This document shows, piece by piece, positions 42,018 through 50,229 of a stretch of 64,000 nucleotides of DNA (positions within the stretch are counted from its first letter, which is position 1; each line of letters begins with the position of its first letter). Source of the stretch: CALZIK01 sp945787635 (GTDB lineage: Bacteria; Acidobacteriota; Thermoanaerobaculia; Multivoradales; JAHEKO01); contig CAMYNM010000001.1 in NCBI GenBank assembly GCA_947259725.1, forward strand, positions 558,001-622,000, in the 5' to 3' direction. The position numbers were made by a program, and so were the translations under genes. The notes beneath the pieces are model-generated. The model ran no database searches. It had not been told where the DNA came from and saw nothing but the letters and a program-made list of their open reading frames with translations.

Positions 42018-44279
42018 TCAGATCCCGAGCCGGTGCTCGGTCGCCGGCAGGCACCGGCGCTCGTCGCAGGCCTGAAGGCCGATGCGAACCGCGGCGCCGG
42101 TTCCCGTCTCTTTCAGCTTGCCGCTGATCACCACGTCGCCCTCGTAGATTCGCACTCGGTCGCGCCCAAGAATCGGCGGCAGCTCGTCGGCCGCGGGGAA
42201 CTCGACTTCGAACAATTCCGCACTCTCGCCTTCCATTTCGAGCGCTCGGAGCCACTCCGGAGCGTCTCCCTCGGGGTAGGCGGCGTAGATGTGCCAACCG
42301 GGCTCGATCGCAATCGACACCGTGAACTTCGAAACGCCTCCGCCGTCGGGCGGACCGACCTCGAGCCCGAGCCGGACCCGGCTCCTTGCTTCGTCGTCCA
42401 GACCCGAGACCGGCACACCTGAGGCTGGCTCGGTGCCCGGGCCGCGCTCGCCATCGACGGCCACCGGCCCGGTCTCCGAAACCGCCGAGGCGTCGGCTTT
42501 CTGCGCCGCGATCGTCATCATCCGCGCGGGTTCGGCAAGTCGATCGAGAAGCGGAGCGAAGCTCTTGAGCGAGCGCTCCGCCTCCGCCCGCCACCGAGGT
42601 TCGTGAGTGAGGACGTCCAACTCGAGCAGATTGAGCACTGCGACGGCGTTCGCCGACGGCATCGCGCCGTCGAACAAGTCCTTCGAGCGCACCAGAACGT
42701 CGTTCGCCTCCGCGGCCGCGAAGAACCCCCCGGTCGGATCGCCGAGTCGAGCGAGCTGCTCCTCGGTCAGGCGAACCGCCGCGGCCAGCCAGCCGCCGTC
42801 CGCCGAGGGCCGCGCCCGCTCGAGCGCGAGCAGGCCGCGCACGAGATAAGCGTAGTCGGAGAGAAACGCTTCGATCTCGCCTTTGCCCTCCCGCCACGCG
42901 TGGAGCAGTTCGCCGTTCGGGTTGCGCATTTCTTCGAGCACGAAGCGCGCCGCGCGCGCAGCCTGCTCGACGAGGTCGTCGTCGCCGAGAAGACGTCCGG
43001 CCGTGGCGAGACCCGAGATCGCAACGCCGTTCCAGTCGGCGAGGACCTTGTCATCGACGAGGAGCGGCTTGCGCTTCGAGCGGGCTTCGAAAAGAGCTTC
43101 TTCGAGCGGCGCCATCTGCGCAATCAGATCGTCAAGGGCAAGCTGGCGTCGCGCGGCCTGCGCCTCGAGCGGCTCCGGGTGGTGCAGAACGTAGTGGCTC
43201 CCCTCGAAGAACGGGGCTCGGTCGAAGCCATAGAGAGGCGCGAGGAAGCCGTACTCCTCCTCGCCCAGGACCCTGAGAAGATCGTCTCGCGACCAGACGT
43301 AGAACGCGCCCTCGTGGCCGTCGGTCTCGGCGTCGAGGGCGCTCAGGAAACCGCCCTCGGGTGCGGTCAGCTCTCTCGCCAGGAAGGCCGCCGTCTGGCG
43401 CACGACCCGGGCCGCCTGCCGGCTGCCGGTGCGCTCGAACTCGCGGCCGTAGGCCTCGAGCAGCCAGCCGTTGTCGTAGAGCATCTTCTCGAAGTGAGGC
43501 ACGTTCCACTCGCGGTCGGTCGCGTAGCGGTGGAACCCGCCGCCGAGATGATCGTAGATTCCGCCGCGCGCCATGTGGTCGAGGGTGTTCGCGAGCATCT
43601 CCTCCGCCCGCTGGTGGTCTCCCGCGAACTCGGCGAGCAGAAAGAGGTTCGACGGAGTCGGGAACTTGGGCGCGCCGCCGAATCCGCCCCACTGGGGATC
43701 GTAGGAGCGCTCGAGGCCGGCCAGCGAACGCTCGGCGGCCGAGCCGTCGGGGAGCCGCGCGGCAGGCTCGGGCCGCTCTTCGAGACTGTGCCGGATAGCC
43801 TGGGCGACGCTTCCGGCCTGCTCCTCCACTTCCCGGCGACGAGTGGCCCAGGCGTCGGCCATGGCGGTCAGCACGGTGCGGAACGCGGGCAGGCCGGGGC
43901 GATCGATCGGAGGAAAATAGGTGCCGGCGAAATAGGGCTCGAGGCTCGGCGTCAGAAACACCGAGTTCGGCCAGCCGCCGTGCTGGGTCAGGATCTGGGT
44001 CGCCGACATGTAGATCTCGTCGAGATCGGGGCGCTGTTCGCGGTCGAGCTTGATGTTGACGAAGTGCCGATTCATGAGCGCCGCGGTCTCCTCGTCGGTG
44101 AACGACTCGCGCTCCATGACGTGGCACCAGTAGCAGGTCGAATAGCCGACCGAGAGAAAGATCGGCTTGTCTTCCTTCTTGGCCAGCTCGAGCGCCTCGG
44201 CCCCCCAGGGGTACCAGTCGACCGGGTTGTCCTTGTGAAGAAGCAAATACGGGCTCGAAGACTGCGCGAGGCGATTCAT
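42018..44279 (-). CDS. DUF255 thioredoxin-like protein fused to a DsbD-N-like domain
   Basis: 753 residues from the ATG at 44279. Residues 1-150 are the DUF255 thioredoxin-like domain with YSTCYWCHVMERESF (CxxC) and GGWPNSVFLTP. Residues ~200-560 form an (alpha/alpha)-barrel-like region (GGFHRYATDREWNVPHFEKMLYDNG, FLSALDAETDGHEGAFYVW). The family (YyaL/SSP411) is widespread but uncharacterised. Residues ~620-753 add a beta-rich domain, IAIEPGWHIYAAYP and QACDERRCLPATEH, resembling the N-terminal domain of DsbD with its paired Cys. No signal peptide is visible, which is odd for a DsbD-N domain. It is the first gene of the long minus-strand run to the Nudix gene. Confidence 0.82.
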   Translation of the reverse strand: MNRLAQSSSPYLLLHKDNPVDWYPWGAEALELAKKEDKPIFLSVGYSTCYWCHVMERESFTDEETAALMNRHFVNIKLDREQRPDLDEIYMSATQILTQHGGWPNSVFLTPSLEPYFAGTYFPPIDRPGLPAFRTVLTAMADAWATRRREVEEQAGSVAQAIRHSLEERPEPAARLPDGSAAERSLAGLERSYDPQWGGFGGAPKFPTPSNLFLLAEFAGDHQRAEEMLANTLDHMARGGIYDHLGGGFHRYATDREWNVPHFEKMLYDNGWLLEAYGREFERTGSRQAARVVRQTAAFLARELTAPEGGFLSALDAETDGHEGAFYVWSRDDLLRVLGEEEYGFLAPLYGFDRAPFFEGSHYVLHHPEPLEAQAARRQLALDDLIAQMAPLEEALFEARSKRKPLLVDDKVLADWNGVAISGLATAGRLLGDDDLVEQAARAARFVLEEMRNPNGELLHAWREGKGEIEAFLSDYAYLVRGLLALERARPSADGGWLAAAVRLTEEQLARLGDPTGGFFAAAEANDVLVRSKDLFDGAMPSANAVAVLNLLELDVLTHEPRWRAEAERSLKSFAPLLDRLAEPARMMTIAAQKADASAVSETGPVAVDGERGPGTEPASGVPVSGLDDEARSRVRLGLEVGPPDGGGVSKFTVSIAIEPGWHIYAAYPEGDAPEWLRALEMEGESAELFEVEFPAADELPPILGRDRVRIYEGDVVISGKLKETGTGAAVRIGLQACDERRCLPATEHRLGI

Positions 44280-44324
44280 CGGGCGAGTATACGAATCGCC
44301 CGGAATCGGGGACACGTTCTTGGA

Positions 44325-44352
44325 GCGGTCGAGCTCCGTATCGACCGTCTTC
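44325..44352 (-). repeat. GGTCGAC-family repeat, inverted copy
   Basis: The minus strand reads GAAGACGGTCGATACGGAGC followed by TCGACCGC, matching the copy at 46581-46610 except at a few bases. It lies 46 bp upstream of the DUF255 start codon, in the leader of the minus-strand run. Confidence 0.6.
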
Positions 44353-44621
44353 TCGCGTTGAAACTCTCGGGTAGCGCCAACCGATTGAGGACCGCCGGTA
44401 CCTCGTCTCGCTCGCGCCTCGCGGACTCGGCTGAACGCTCGCTCATACGAGGCACGCGGCCGGCCCTGCAGCCGCGAATCGGAGACACGGTTCCTTCGGT
44501 TCCCCCGGTGACCGGTTTGCAGCGAGGCTGGGTCGTGACGCCCCAGCGCAACGCTCAAGGCACAGCCGTTGGAGCGGTCAACGTAACTAACCAGAGCGGC
44601 CCTCGGCTGAAAGGCCGGCCG

Positions 44622-44664
44622 GGTGCCTCTTGCGACCGAGGTCTTCCGAGTGAGAAGAGGCACC
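44622..44664. repeat. Hairpin in the repeat-rich intergenic region
   Basis: GGTGCCTCTT pairs exactly with AAGAGGCACC across a loop of about 23 nt. It lies between genes transcribed away from each other, so it is not an obvious terminator. Confidence 0.5.
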
Positions 44665-44711
44665 GGCGGCCCACTATCGGTGCTGTGTACCGGAGGGTCC
44701 GTGCCACGAAA

Positions 44712-44744
44712 GACGGTCGACAGGGGCGGCGTCGACCGCTACAA
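44712..44744 (+). repeat. GGTCGAC-family repeat
   Basis: GACGGTCGACAGGGGCGGCG followed by TCGACCGCTACAAC. Same layout as the next copy, 53 bp downstream: GACGGTCGA, a GC-rich centre, and GTCGACCGCTACA. Confidence 0.6.
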
Positions 44745-44764
44745 CGGGTACACCACTGATGAAC

Positions 44765-44795
44765 GGACGGTCGAAAGGGGCGTCGACCGCTACAT
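44765..44795 (+). repeat. GGTCGAC-family repeat, next to gamma-glutamyltransferase
   Basis: GGACGGTCGAAAGGGGCGTC followed by GACCGCTACA. With the copy at 46581-46610 it flanks the gamma-glutamyltransferase gene in direct orientation. Confidence 0.6.
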
Positions 44796-44861
44796 CTCTC
44801 GCGGCAAAACCAGTCGGGACGGGACACCGACGAAATGGTGTCGCCGAGTACACTGCGCACC

Positions 44862-46577
44862 ATGAAACGCATCACAGCCCCTCTAGTGCTCGCCCTCATC
44901 TCGATTCTCGTTTCCGCTCCGCTGTTCGCCCAGAGCGGGCGCATCCCGACTCCGGCCAAGCACGGCATCGTCACCGGCGCGCACTATCTGGCCTCGGAGA
45001 TCGGGGTCCAGGTCCTGAAGGACGGCGGCAATGCCGTAGACGCCGCGGTCGCGACTGCGTTTGCGCTCGCGGTGACGCACCCCTCGGCCGGCAATGTCGG
45101 CGGCGGCGGGTTTCTGGTGTCTCTCGGCGCCGACGGCGCGGCCACGACCTTCGACTTTCGGGAGAAGGCGCCGCTCGCCGCGACCATGGACATGTATCTC
45201 GACGAGAGCGGCGAGATCCTCGAGACCAGCAACCACGAGGGGCCGCTCGCGGTCGGCGTCCCCGGAACCGTCGCCGGTCTGTGGCTGGCGCACTCGAAGC
45301 TCGGCAGCCGACAGTGGCGGGAGCTGGTGCAGCCGGCGGTCGCGCTGGCCGACAACGGCATTCCGTTCTCGTGGGCGGACCAAAGATTCGCCGAAGGGCT
45401 TAGGGCCGAAGAGAAGCCCTGGTACGACGCCGCGAAGGGGGTGTTCCTGCGTGATGGCAAATCTCCATACGAGCCCGGCGAGACCTGGCGGCAGCCGGAA
45501 CTCGCCGCCACACTCGCTCGCATCCGCGACGCGGGCCGCGACGGTTTCTACAAGGGGAAGACCGCCGCGCTCTTAGCGAAGTTCATGCGACAGCAGGGCG
45601 GCCTCATCACGGAGGAGGACCTCGCGCGCTACCAGGCCGTCGAACGCGAGCCGGTGCGAGGCACCTATCGCGGGTACGACGTCGTCTCGATGCCGCCTCC
45701 GTCGAGCGGAGGCGTGGCCGTGATCGAGATGCTCAACATCCTCGAAGGCTTCGACCTCGGCGAAGCCGGCCACAACTCGGCCCGCTACATCCACCTCTTG
45801 ACCGAGGCGATGCGGCGAGCGTTCGCCGACCGGGCGCACTTCATGGGCGACCCGGACTTCAACTCCGACCTGCCGGTCGCACGGCTGACCTCGAAGGAGC
45901 ACGCGCGCGCGCTTCGAGGACGTATCGATCTTCTCGGCGCATCGCCGAGCGATCCGCAGGCCTTCGACTCGATCTACCTGCCGGCCGAGAGCGAGGAGAC
46001 GACCCACCTCGCTATCGTCGACACCACCGGCAACGCGGTTTCACTCACCTACACGCTGGAAGAGAGCTACGGCTCGCGTATCGTCGCCGAGGGCCTGGGA
46101 TTCCTTCTCAACAACGAGATGGGCGACTTCAACGCCATTCCCGGAAGAACCGACGACAGCGGCCGGATCGGCACGCCGCCGAACCTAATCGCGCCGGAGA
46201 AACGAATGCTGTCGTCGATGACCCCCACGATTGTCGCAAAGAACGGCAAGCCCTTCCTGGTCATCGGCAGCCCCGGCGGCCGGACCATCATCAACACTGT
46301 GCTCCAGGTCATCCTGAACGTGATCGATCACGGCATGAACGTCGGAGAAGCGGTCGAGGCGCCCCGGTTTCACCACCAGTGGCTGCCCGACCAAACGCGC
46401 TTCGAGCGTCATGGCTTCTCAGCCGACACGCTTCGCCTCTATGGCCTGCTCGGCCACGAGATCAGCTTCCGCGGCTCGCTGGGGCAGGCCAACGGCATCC
46501 TGATCGACCCGGAATCGGGCCTGCGCCACGGCGCCGCCGACTCGCGAGGCTTCAACGCCAAGGCAGTCGGGTATTAG
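44862..46577 (+). CDS. ggt: Gamma-glutamyltransferase
   Basis: 571 residues from the ATG at 44862; an ATG at 44835 would add nine residues before the signal peptide. The N terminus is a signal peptide (MKRITAPLVLALISILVSAP, cleavage near LFAQ). The precursor is cut autocatalytically before the Thr in ESEETTHLAIVDTTGNAVSLTYTLEESYGS (split: TTHLAIVD is the new N terminus of the small subunit, about residue 384). GNVGGGGFLVSL, RFADRAHFMGDPDF-type and the SSMTPTIV and GSPGGRTIINTVLQVI segments are family signatures. It hydrolyses or transfers gamma-glutamyl groups from glutathione in the periplasm. The gene is flanked by direct repeats. Confidence 0.94.
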   Translation: MKRITAPLVLALISILVSAPLFAQSGRIPTPAKHGIVTGAHYLASEIGVQVLKDGGNAVDAAVATAFALAVTHPSAGNVGGGGFLVSLGADGAATTFDFREKAPLAATMDMYLDESGEILETSNHEGPLAVGVPGTVAGLWLAHSKLGSRQWRELVQPAVALADNGIPFSWADQRFAEGLRAEEKPWYDAAKGVFLRDGKSPYEPGETWRQPELAATLARIRDAGRDGFYKGKTAALLAKFMRQQGGLITEEDLARYQAVEREPVRGTYRGYDVVSMPPPSSGGVAVIEMLNILEGFDLGEAGHNSARYIHLLTEAMRRAFADRAHFMGDPDFNSDLPVARLTSKEHARALRGRIDLLGASPSDPQAFDSIYLPAESEETTHLAIVDTTGNAVSLTYTLEESYGSRIVAEGLGFLLNNEMGDFNAIPGRTDDSGRIGTPPNLIAPEKRMLSSMTPTIVAKNGKPFLVIGSPGGRTIINTVLQVILNVIDHGMNVGEAVEAPRFHHQWLPDQTRFERHGFSADTLRLYGLLGHEISFRGSLGQANGILIDPESGLRHGAADSRGFNAKAVGY

Positions 46578-46580
46578 GGA

Positions 46581-46610
46581 AGACGGTCGACACGGAGATC
46601 GACCGCTACA
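46581..46610 (+). repeat. GGTCGAC-family repeat, 3' of gamma-glutamyltransferase
   Basis: AGACGGTCGACACGGAGATC followed by GACCGCTACA, starting 3 bp after the TAG stop at 46575-46577. A partial copy (GACAGGGGATCGACCGCT) follows at about 46622-46639. Confidence 0.6.
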
Positions 46611-46671
46611 GAGAGTCGGGCGACAGGGGATCGACCGCTGCGGCGGCTCGGCGGTTGCGGTCGCTGAAGGA

Positions 46672-46727
46672 GCGCCGGTCTGTCTCGCAGCGAGCCTCTC
46701 TTTGCTCGCGCAGAGACAGATCGGCGC
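46672..46727. terminator. Strong 56-nt hairpin between ggt and the BtuF-like gene
   Basis: GCGCCG-GTCTGTCTC-gca-GCGAGC pairs with GCTCGC-gca-GAGACAGAT-CGGCGC around a pyrimidine-rich loop (ctctcttt). The stem has about 21 pairs with one internal 3x3 mismatch. No T-tract follows. It probably ends ggt transcription, or it belongs to the neighbouring repeats. Confidence 0.5.
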
Positions 46728-46823
46728 GACACTATCGATGCCGATACCTCAGAGTCACTTCGCAAAACCGTTTCTAGGCGCCACTTTGAGAAAGGTGCCC
46801 TCGAGTGCCGCTAGACTCGGACC

Positions 46824-47693
46824 GTGCGCATTGTCTCCCTGGTCCCGAACGCCACCGAGATCCTGTTCGCCCTCGGCGCCGGCGACCTGGTGGTCGGAGT
46901 GAGCCACGAGTGCGACTACCCGCCCGAGGCCGCCCGTCTGCCCCAGCTCACCGGCAGCGCCCTGGCGCCGGATCTCGCGCCCGCCGAGGTGGATCGCGCC
47001 GTCGGCGAGCAGCTCGGCGGCGGCGAGAGCCTCTACACCCTGGACGAAGAACGAATCGCGGCGCTCGCGCCCACGCTCATCGTCACGCAGACTCTCTGCC
47101 CGGTGTGCGCGGTCTCGACCGAGCAAGTCGAGGGTGCGATCGCCCCGATTGCGACCTGCCCGGAGGTGGCTTCTCTCGACCCCAAGACGCTCGCGGACGT
47201 TTTCCGCGACATTCGAACGCTCGGCGACGCGCTCGGCCGGAGCGAAGTCGCCGCGAGCCTGATCGGCGAGCTCGAGAGCAGAATCGAGGTCGTGCGAGCC
47301 GCCCTACGTGACCGTGACCGACCGCGGGTGGCCGCCCTCGAGTGGCTTGATCCACCGTTCGCCGCCGGACACTGGATCCCCGAGATGATCGAGATCGCGG
47401 GGGGCGAGGATGTCTTCGCCAAGGCCGGCGACCCCTCCCGGCGAGTCGAGTGGACGGCCGTGGCCAAAGCCGACCCGGACGTGATCGTCGCGATGCCCTG
47501 CGGCTTCGATCGTGCGGGTTCGGCGGCGCAGGTGGAAGCGATCGCCGACAACGCGATCTGGCGGGCACTCCGGGCGGTTCGCGCAGAGCGGGTCGTCCCC
47601 GTGGACGCCAACGGCTGCTTCAGCCGCCCCGGACCGCGGCTCGTCGACGGCATCGAAGAGCTGACTCGCGCCTTCCACGGTCTGCCCTCGTGA
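46824..47693 (+). CDS. BtuF-like cobalamin-binding (periplasmic-binding fold) protein
   Basis: 289 residues starting with GTG at 46824. The fold of type III periplasmic binding proteins is seen: RIVSLVPNATEILFALGAGDLVVGVSHECDYPP, LAPTLIVTQTLCPVC, and VAALEWLDPPFAAGHWIPEMIEIAGG (each shortened here). Annotated relatives are cobalamin-binding proteins. There is no signal peptide and no BtuC/BtuD gene beside it, so it may be a cytosolic member and not a transporter component. The stop overlaps the next start by GTGA. Confidence 0.83.
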   Translation: MRIVSLVPNATEILFALGAGDLVVGVSHECDYPPEAARLPQLTGSALAPDLAPAEVDRAVGEQLGGGESLYTLDEERIAALAPTLIVTQTLCPVCAVSTEQVEGAIAPIATCPEVASLDPKTLADVFRDIRTLGDALGRSEVAASLIGELESRIEVVRAALRDRDRPRVAALEWLDPPFAAGHWIPEMIEIAGGEDVFAKAGDPSRRVEWTAVAKADPDVIVAMPCGFDRAGSAAQVEAIADNAIWRALRAVRAERVVPVDANGCFSRPGPRLVDGIEELTRAFHGLPS

Positions 47694-48505
47694 ACGCCGC
47701 GTCGCCGGAATCGACTTTCGCCTTCAAAGTCGCGCGAAGGCTCCTGACGCCGGTGAGCCGGCGCCTGGCGCTCGGGGGTCCGATGCCGGTGCTCTGGAGC
47801 AGCGGCACCGATCGCGCGCGCGAGTCGAGCCTCGAGGTCTGCATGATCGTCGTTCCGGGCATCGAGGAGCTCGCCCGGCGAAACGCCGCCGACCTCGCGA
47901 CCAGGTGCCGGCTGACGGTCGTCTTGAACGGCTACGGCAGCTCAGGGGCCGACCGGATCGCGCCTACCTTCCCCGCCGAATCGGTCATTCGGCTAAGAAC
48001 CCTGCCTCGTTTCCCGGTGAAGCACGGCACCGCACTGACCGGTCTTCTGCACAGGGCATCGGACGACTTCGCGATCCTCGATCCCGATTGCCGAATCTCG
48101 GATAGCCGCTTGCTCGAGCGGCCCGAGTTCAACGCAGTCGAGTTTCTCGCAGCACCCGACCATCCGCACTTCTTCAACACCAACCCGACGACCGGCGAGC
48201 GGTTCCCCCGGACCCACTTCCTGATCATCAACCACGGCCTGATTCGCCGAACCATGTCCGCGCACCGAATCACCGCCGAAAAATACCGTCGCTCCCCCGC
48301 CCGCCTTGCCGCGCAGCTCGCGAGACTAGGCTACGGCTCGAACAACTTCCCGCGCGTTTACCTGCAACACTTCGACACCTTGCTGCTCGTGATTTCGATG
48401 GCGCTCGCCGACGGCCTTCGAGTGCGCTGGCTCCCCGTGGGCACGGATCAGATCCGCCATCTGAAACACGCTCGAGCGCGCGGCCCGGCGACCGCGAGCA
48501 CCTGA
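47690..48505 (+). CDS. Unknown protein, possible GT-A-type glycosyltransferase
   Basis: 271 residues from GTG at 47690, which overlaps the stop of the BtuF-like gene (GTGA). The central part LEVCMIVVPGIEELARRNAA, CRLTVVLNGYG, and DDFAILDPDCRISDSRLLE gives a Rossmann-like strand followed by a DxD-like Asp-Pro-Asp, as in GT-A enzymes, and YLQHFDTLLLVISMALADGL near the C terminus is helical. There is no transmembrane segment. I am not sure of the family; GT2-like is the best guess. The upstream frame to 47450 is inside the previous gene. Confidence 0.55.
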   Translation: MNAASPESTFAFKVARRLLTPVSRRLALGGPMPVLWSSGTDRARESSLEVCMIVVPGIEELARRNAADLATRCRLTVVLNGYGSSGADRIAPTFPAESVIRLRTLPRFPVKHGTALTGLLHRASDDFAILDPDCRISDSRLLERPEFNAVEFLAAPDHPHFFNTNPTTGERFPRTHFLIINHGLIRRTMSAHRITAEKYRRSPARLAAQLARLGYGSNNFPRVYLQHFDTLLLVISMALADGLRVRWLPVGTDQIRHLKHARARGPATAST

Positions 48506-48521
48506 CGGCAACCGTAACCGG

Positions 48522-49229
48522 CTACGGAGCGGTCTCGGCGAGATCCTCTTCTTCGTCGGCGCCGGAGGTTCGAGCCGCGATGAGGAGAATAACGACGTTC
48601 CACGCGTTCCACCAGGCGACCGTGTACCAGTTCGGCCAGGCGACCAGCGCGAAGTAGTTGAGCATCCCCAGACCGAAGGCGGCTCCGAGCCATCCGCGGG
48701 CCTGCACTTCAGGCAGGTGCCAGCGAGACAGCATGAGCATCGCGAAGATCAGAACCACCGTGGCGGCGGCAGGCGCGGGGATGTGATCGCGCATCAGCAC
48801 CAGCGCCATCATGTATCCGGCGGCGATCGGTGTCGGAACGCCGGTCGTTCGACTCGCCTTCTGGTGCTCGTCGGAGGTCAGGTTGAACCGGGCCAGACGG
48901 TAGACGCCGGCCAGCACGAAGCTCACCGCGACGAACACGCCCAGGCCTTCGAGCGGCCGGAGCATTGCTTGATGCACCAGGAACGCGGGCGCGGCGCAAA
49001 AACTCAGGCTGTCCGACAGCGAGTCCATTTCCTGGCCGAACTTGCTGGTCGCGTGAAGCATGCGAGCTACCCGCCCGTCGGCAAGATCGAGCAGAACCGC
49101 GACGAGCAGGAGAATCACCGCAAGATGGAACTTCCCGTCGGAGGCCGCCAGGATCGCGAGAAACCCGACGACAATGTTCGCGGCGGTGACCGCGTTGGGA
49201 ACGAAGAGAAGCTTGCGGCTGGGCTGCAT
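48522..49229 (-). CDS. pssA: CDP-diacylglycerol-serine O-phosphatidyltransferase
   Basis: 235 residues from the ATG at 49229. The CDP-alcohol phosphatidyltransferase motif DG(x2)AR(x8)G(x3)D(x3)D is complete: LADGRVARMLHATSKFG then QEMDSLSD (about residues 49-75). Six to eight hydrophobic helices surround it. The N terminus LLFVPNAVTAANIVVGFLAI and the ARFNLTSDE segment place it in the PssA subtype II group, which makes phosphatidylserine for phosphatidylethanolamine. No psd gene is in the window. It converges on the 47690 gene and starts 27 nt from the secreted protein gene upstream. Confidence 0.9.
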   Translation of the reverse strand: MQPSRKLLFVPNAVTAANIVVGFLAILAASDGKFHLAVILLLVAVLLDLADGRVARMLHATSKFGQEMDSLSDSLSFCAAPAFLVHQAMLRPLEGLGVFVAVSFVLAGVYRLARFNLTSDEHQKASRTTGVPTPIAAGYMMALVLMRDHIPAPAAATVVLIFAMLMLSRWHLPEVQARGWLGAAFGLGMLNYFALVAWPNWYTVAWWNAWNVVILLIAARTSGADEEEDLAETAP

Positions 49230-49255
49230 GGAAGCGCGATTGTACCGCAAGTTCG

Positions 49256-50125
49256 TTAACGGACAGCTTGCGGGAGCCAAGTTTCTCCGCCGGCGCCGTT
49301 CATTTGCCAGTAGGGGATGCGCTCGCACTTGGCCAGGCGGTAGCTGGTCCCGTCGCTGCCCTGGTAGCGAACCAGAGGATGCGGCGCCTGTGCGGCGAAG
49401 AAAAAGTGCATCCAGCCGCTGTCCGTCGTCAGCTCGAGATCGATTGTGTCGAAGGTGCCGGCGGGGACCGTGTGCCTGGCCTCGCGACGCTCGAGGCTGT
49501 AGGTAGTTGGCAGGAGTTTCGGAAACCGCCCGGTCATTAGACTGGGAAAGACCTGAACGGTCGCCGGAAGCGGGCCGTCGAGATAGTCGCGCAGGGCCAG
49601 CGCCAGGCCGTCCGCCGGCACGGCGCCTTCCGGATAGCTTGACGAGGCTTCCCCCTGGCCGTCGAAGTACGACCGGGTGTTCAGCCTGCCGTCGAGCACC
49701 TGCGCGGTCGAGATGCCGCAGCCCTCGGAGCTGGTCACGGCAAGCTTCTGCAGGGTGCCCGAATCTCTACGCAGAAAGACGCTCGCCATCTGATGGTAGG
49801 TGTAGATCCCGGTCGGCACATCGCGCACGTGGTTGAGCTTGAGAACGTCGAAGCCGTTCGGGCGAGGCGAATCCGCCTTCACCTCGAGATCGGGCGCCCA
49901 GGGCTCCTTCACCGAGATGAGCAAGGCGCGGCCTGGATTGTCGCGACCGTACCGGCTCCAATCGATCTCGTACACGCAAAACTCCGCGTTGCCGTCGTCC
50001 CAGACAGCGTCCCGGCGCCAGCCATCGGCGGCGTCGGCCCTCGGCACCGCGACCGCACCGGTCCACACCGAAACCAGGAAAGCGCCGAGGATCACGGCGG
50101 CGTACTTTTCGTGTCTAATGATCAT
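49256..50125 (-). CDS. Secreted protein, possibly DUF3108-like
   Basis: 289 residues. Signal peptide MIIRHEKYAAVILGAFLVSV then WTGAVAVPRADAAD, cleavage near ADA. The mature part is beta-rich; its second half (LDGRLNTRSYFDGQ, HTVPAGTFDTIDLELTTDSGWMHFFFA, PHPLVRYQGSDGTSYRLAKC) matches the pattern of DUF3108-type envelope proteins, in which AGTFDT..... and the final beta-strands recur. Function unknown. It is upstream of pssA on the same strand and divergent from the cysteine synthase-like gene. Confidence 0.68.
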   Translation of the reverse strand: MIIRHEKYAAVILGAFLVSVWTGAVAVPRADAADGWRRDAVWDDGNAEFCVYEIDWSRYGRDNPGRALLISVKEPWAPDLEVKADSPRPNGFDVLKLNHVRDVPTGIYTYHQMASVFLRRDSGTLQKLAVTSSEGCGISTAQVLDGRLNTRSYFDGQGEASSSYPEGAVPADGLALALRDYLDGPLPATVQVFPSLMTGRFPKLLPTTYSLERREARHTVPAGTFDTIDLELTTDSGWMHFFFAAQAPHPLVRYQGSDGTSYRLAKCERIPYWQMNGAGGETWLPQAVR

Positions 50126-50229
50126 GTGCGAATCTCCTTCAGAACCAGCGCCGCTATGCTACATTCCCGTTCGCCAGACCGGCCGCCCCGCCGGTCGCGC
50201 CCCCGGTAGCCCACACCCAGAGCACCTCC

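Larger units (their letters stand above)
44280..44861. other. Repeat-rich intergenic region upstream of gamma-glutamyltransferase
   Basis: 580 bp without a credible gene. It holds three copies of the GGTCGAC-type repeat, a hairpin, and two GAATCGG(G/A)GACACG direct repeats (44303-44316 and near 44467-44480). Small ORFs here (for example 44623-44865) have no family character and overlap the repeats. Confidence 0.6.

Noticed and set aside
44623..44865. 80-residue plus-strand frame upstream of ggt
   Set aside because: Runs through the GGTCGAC repeats and a hairpin, with no family character.
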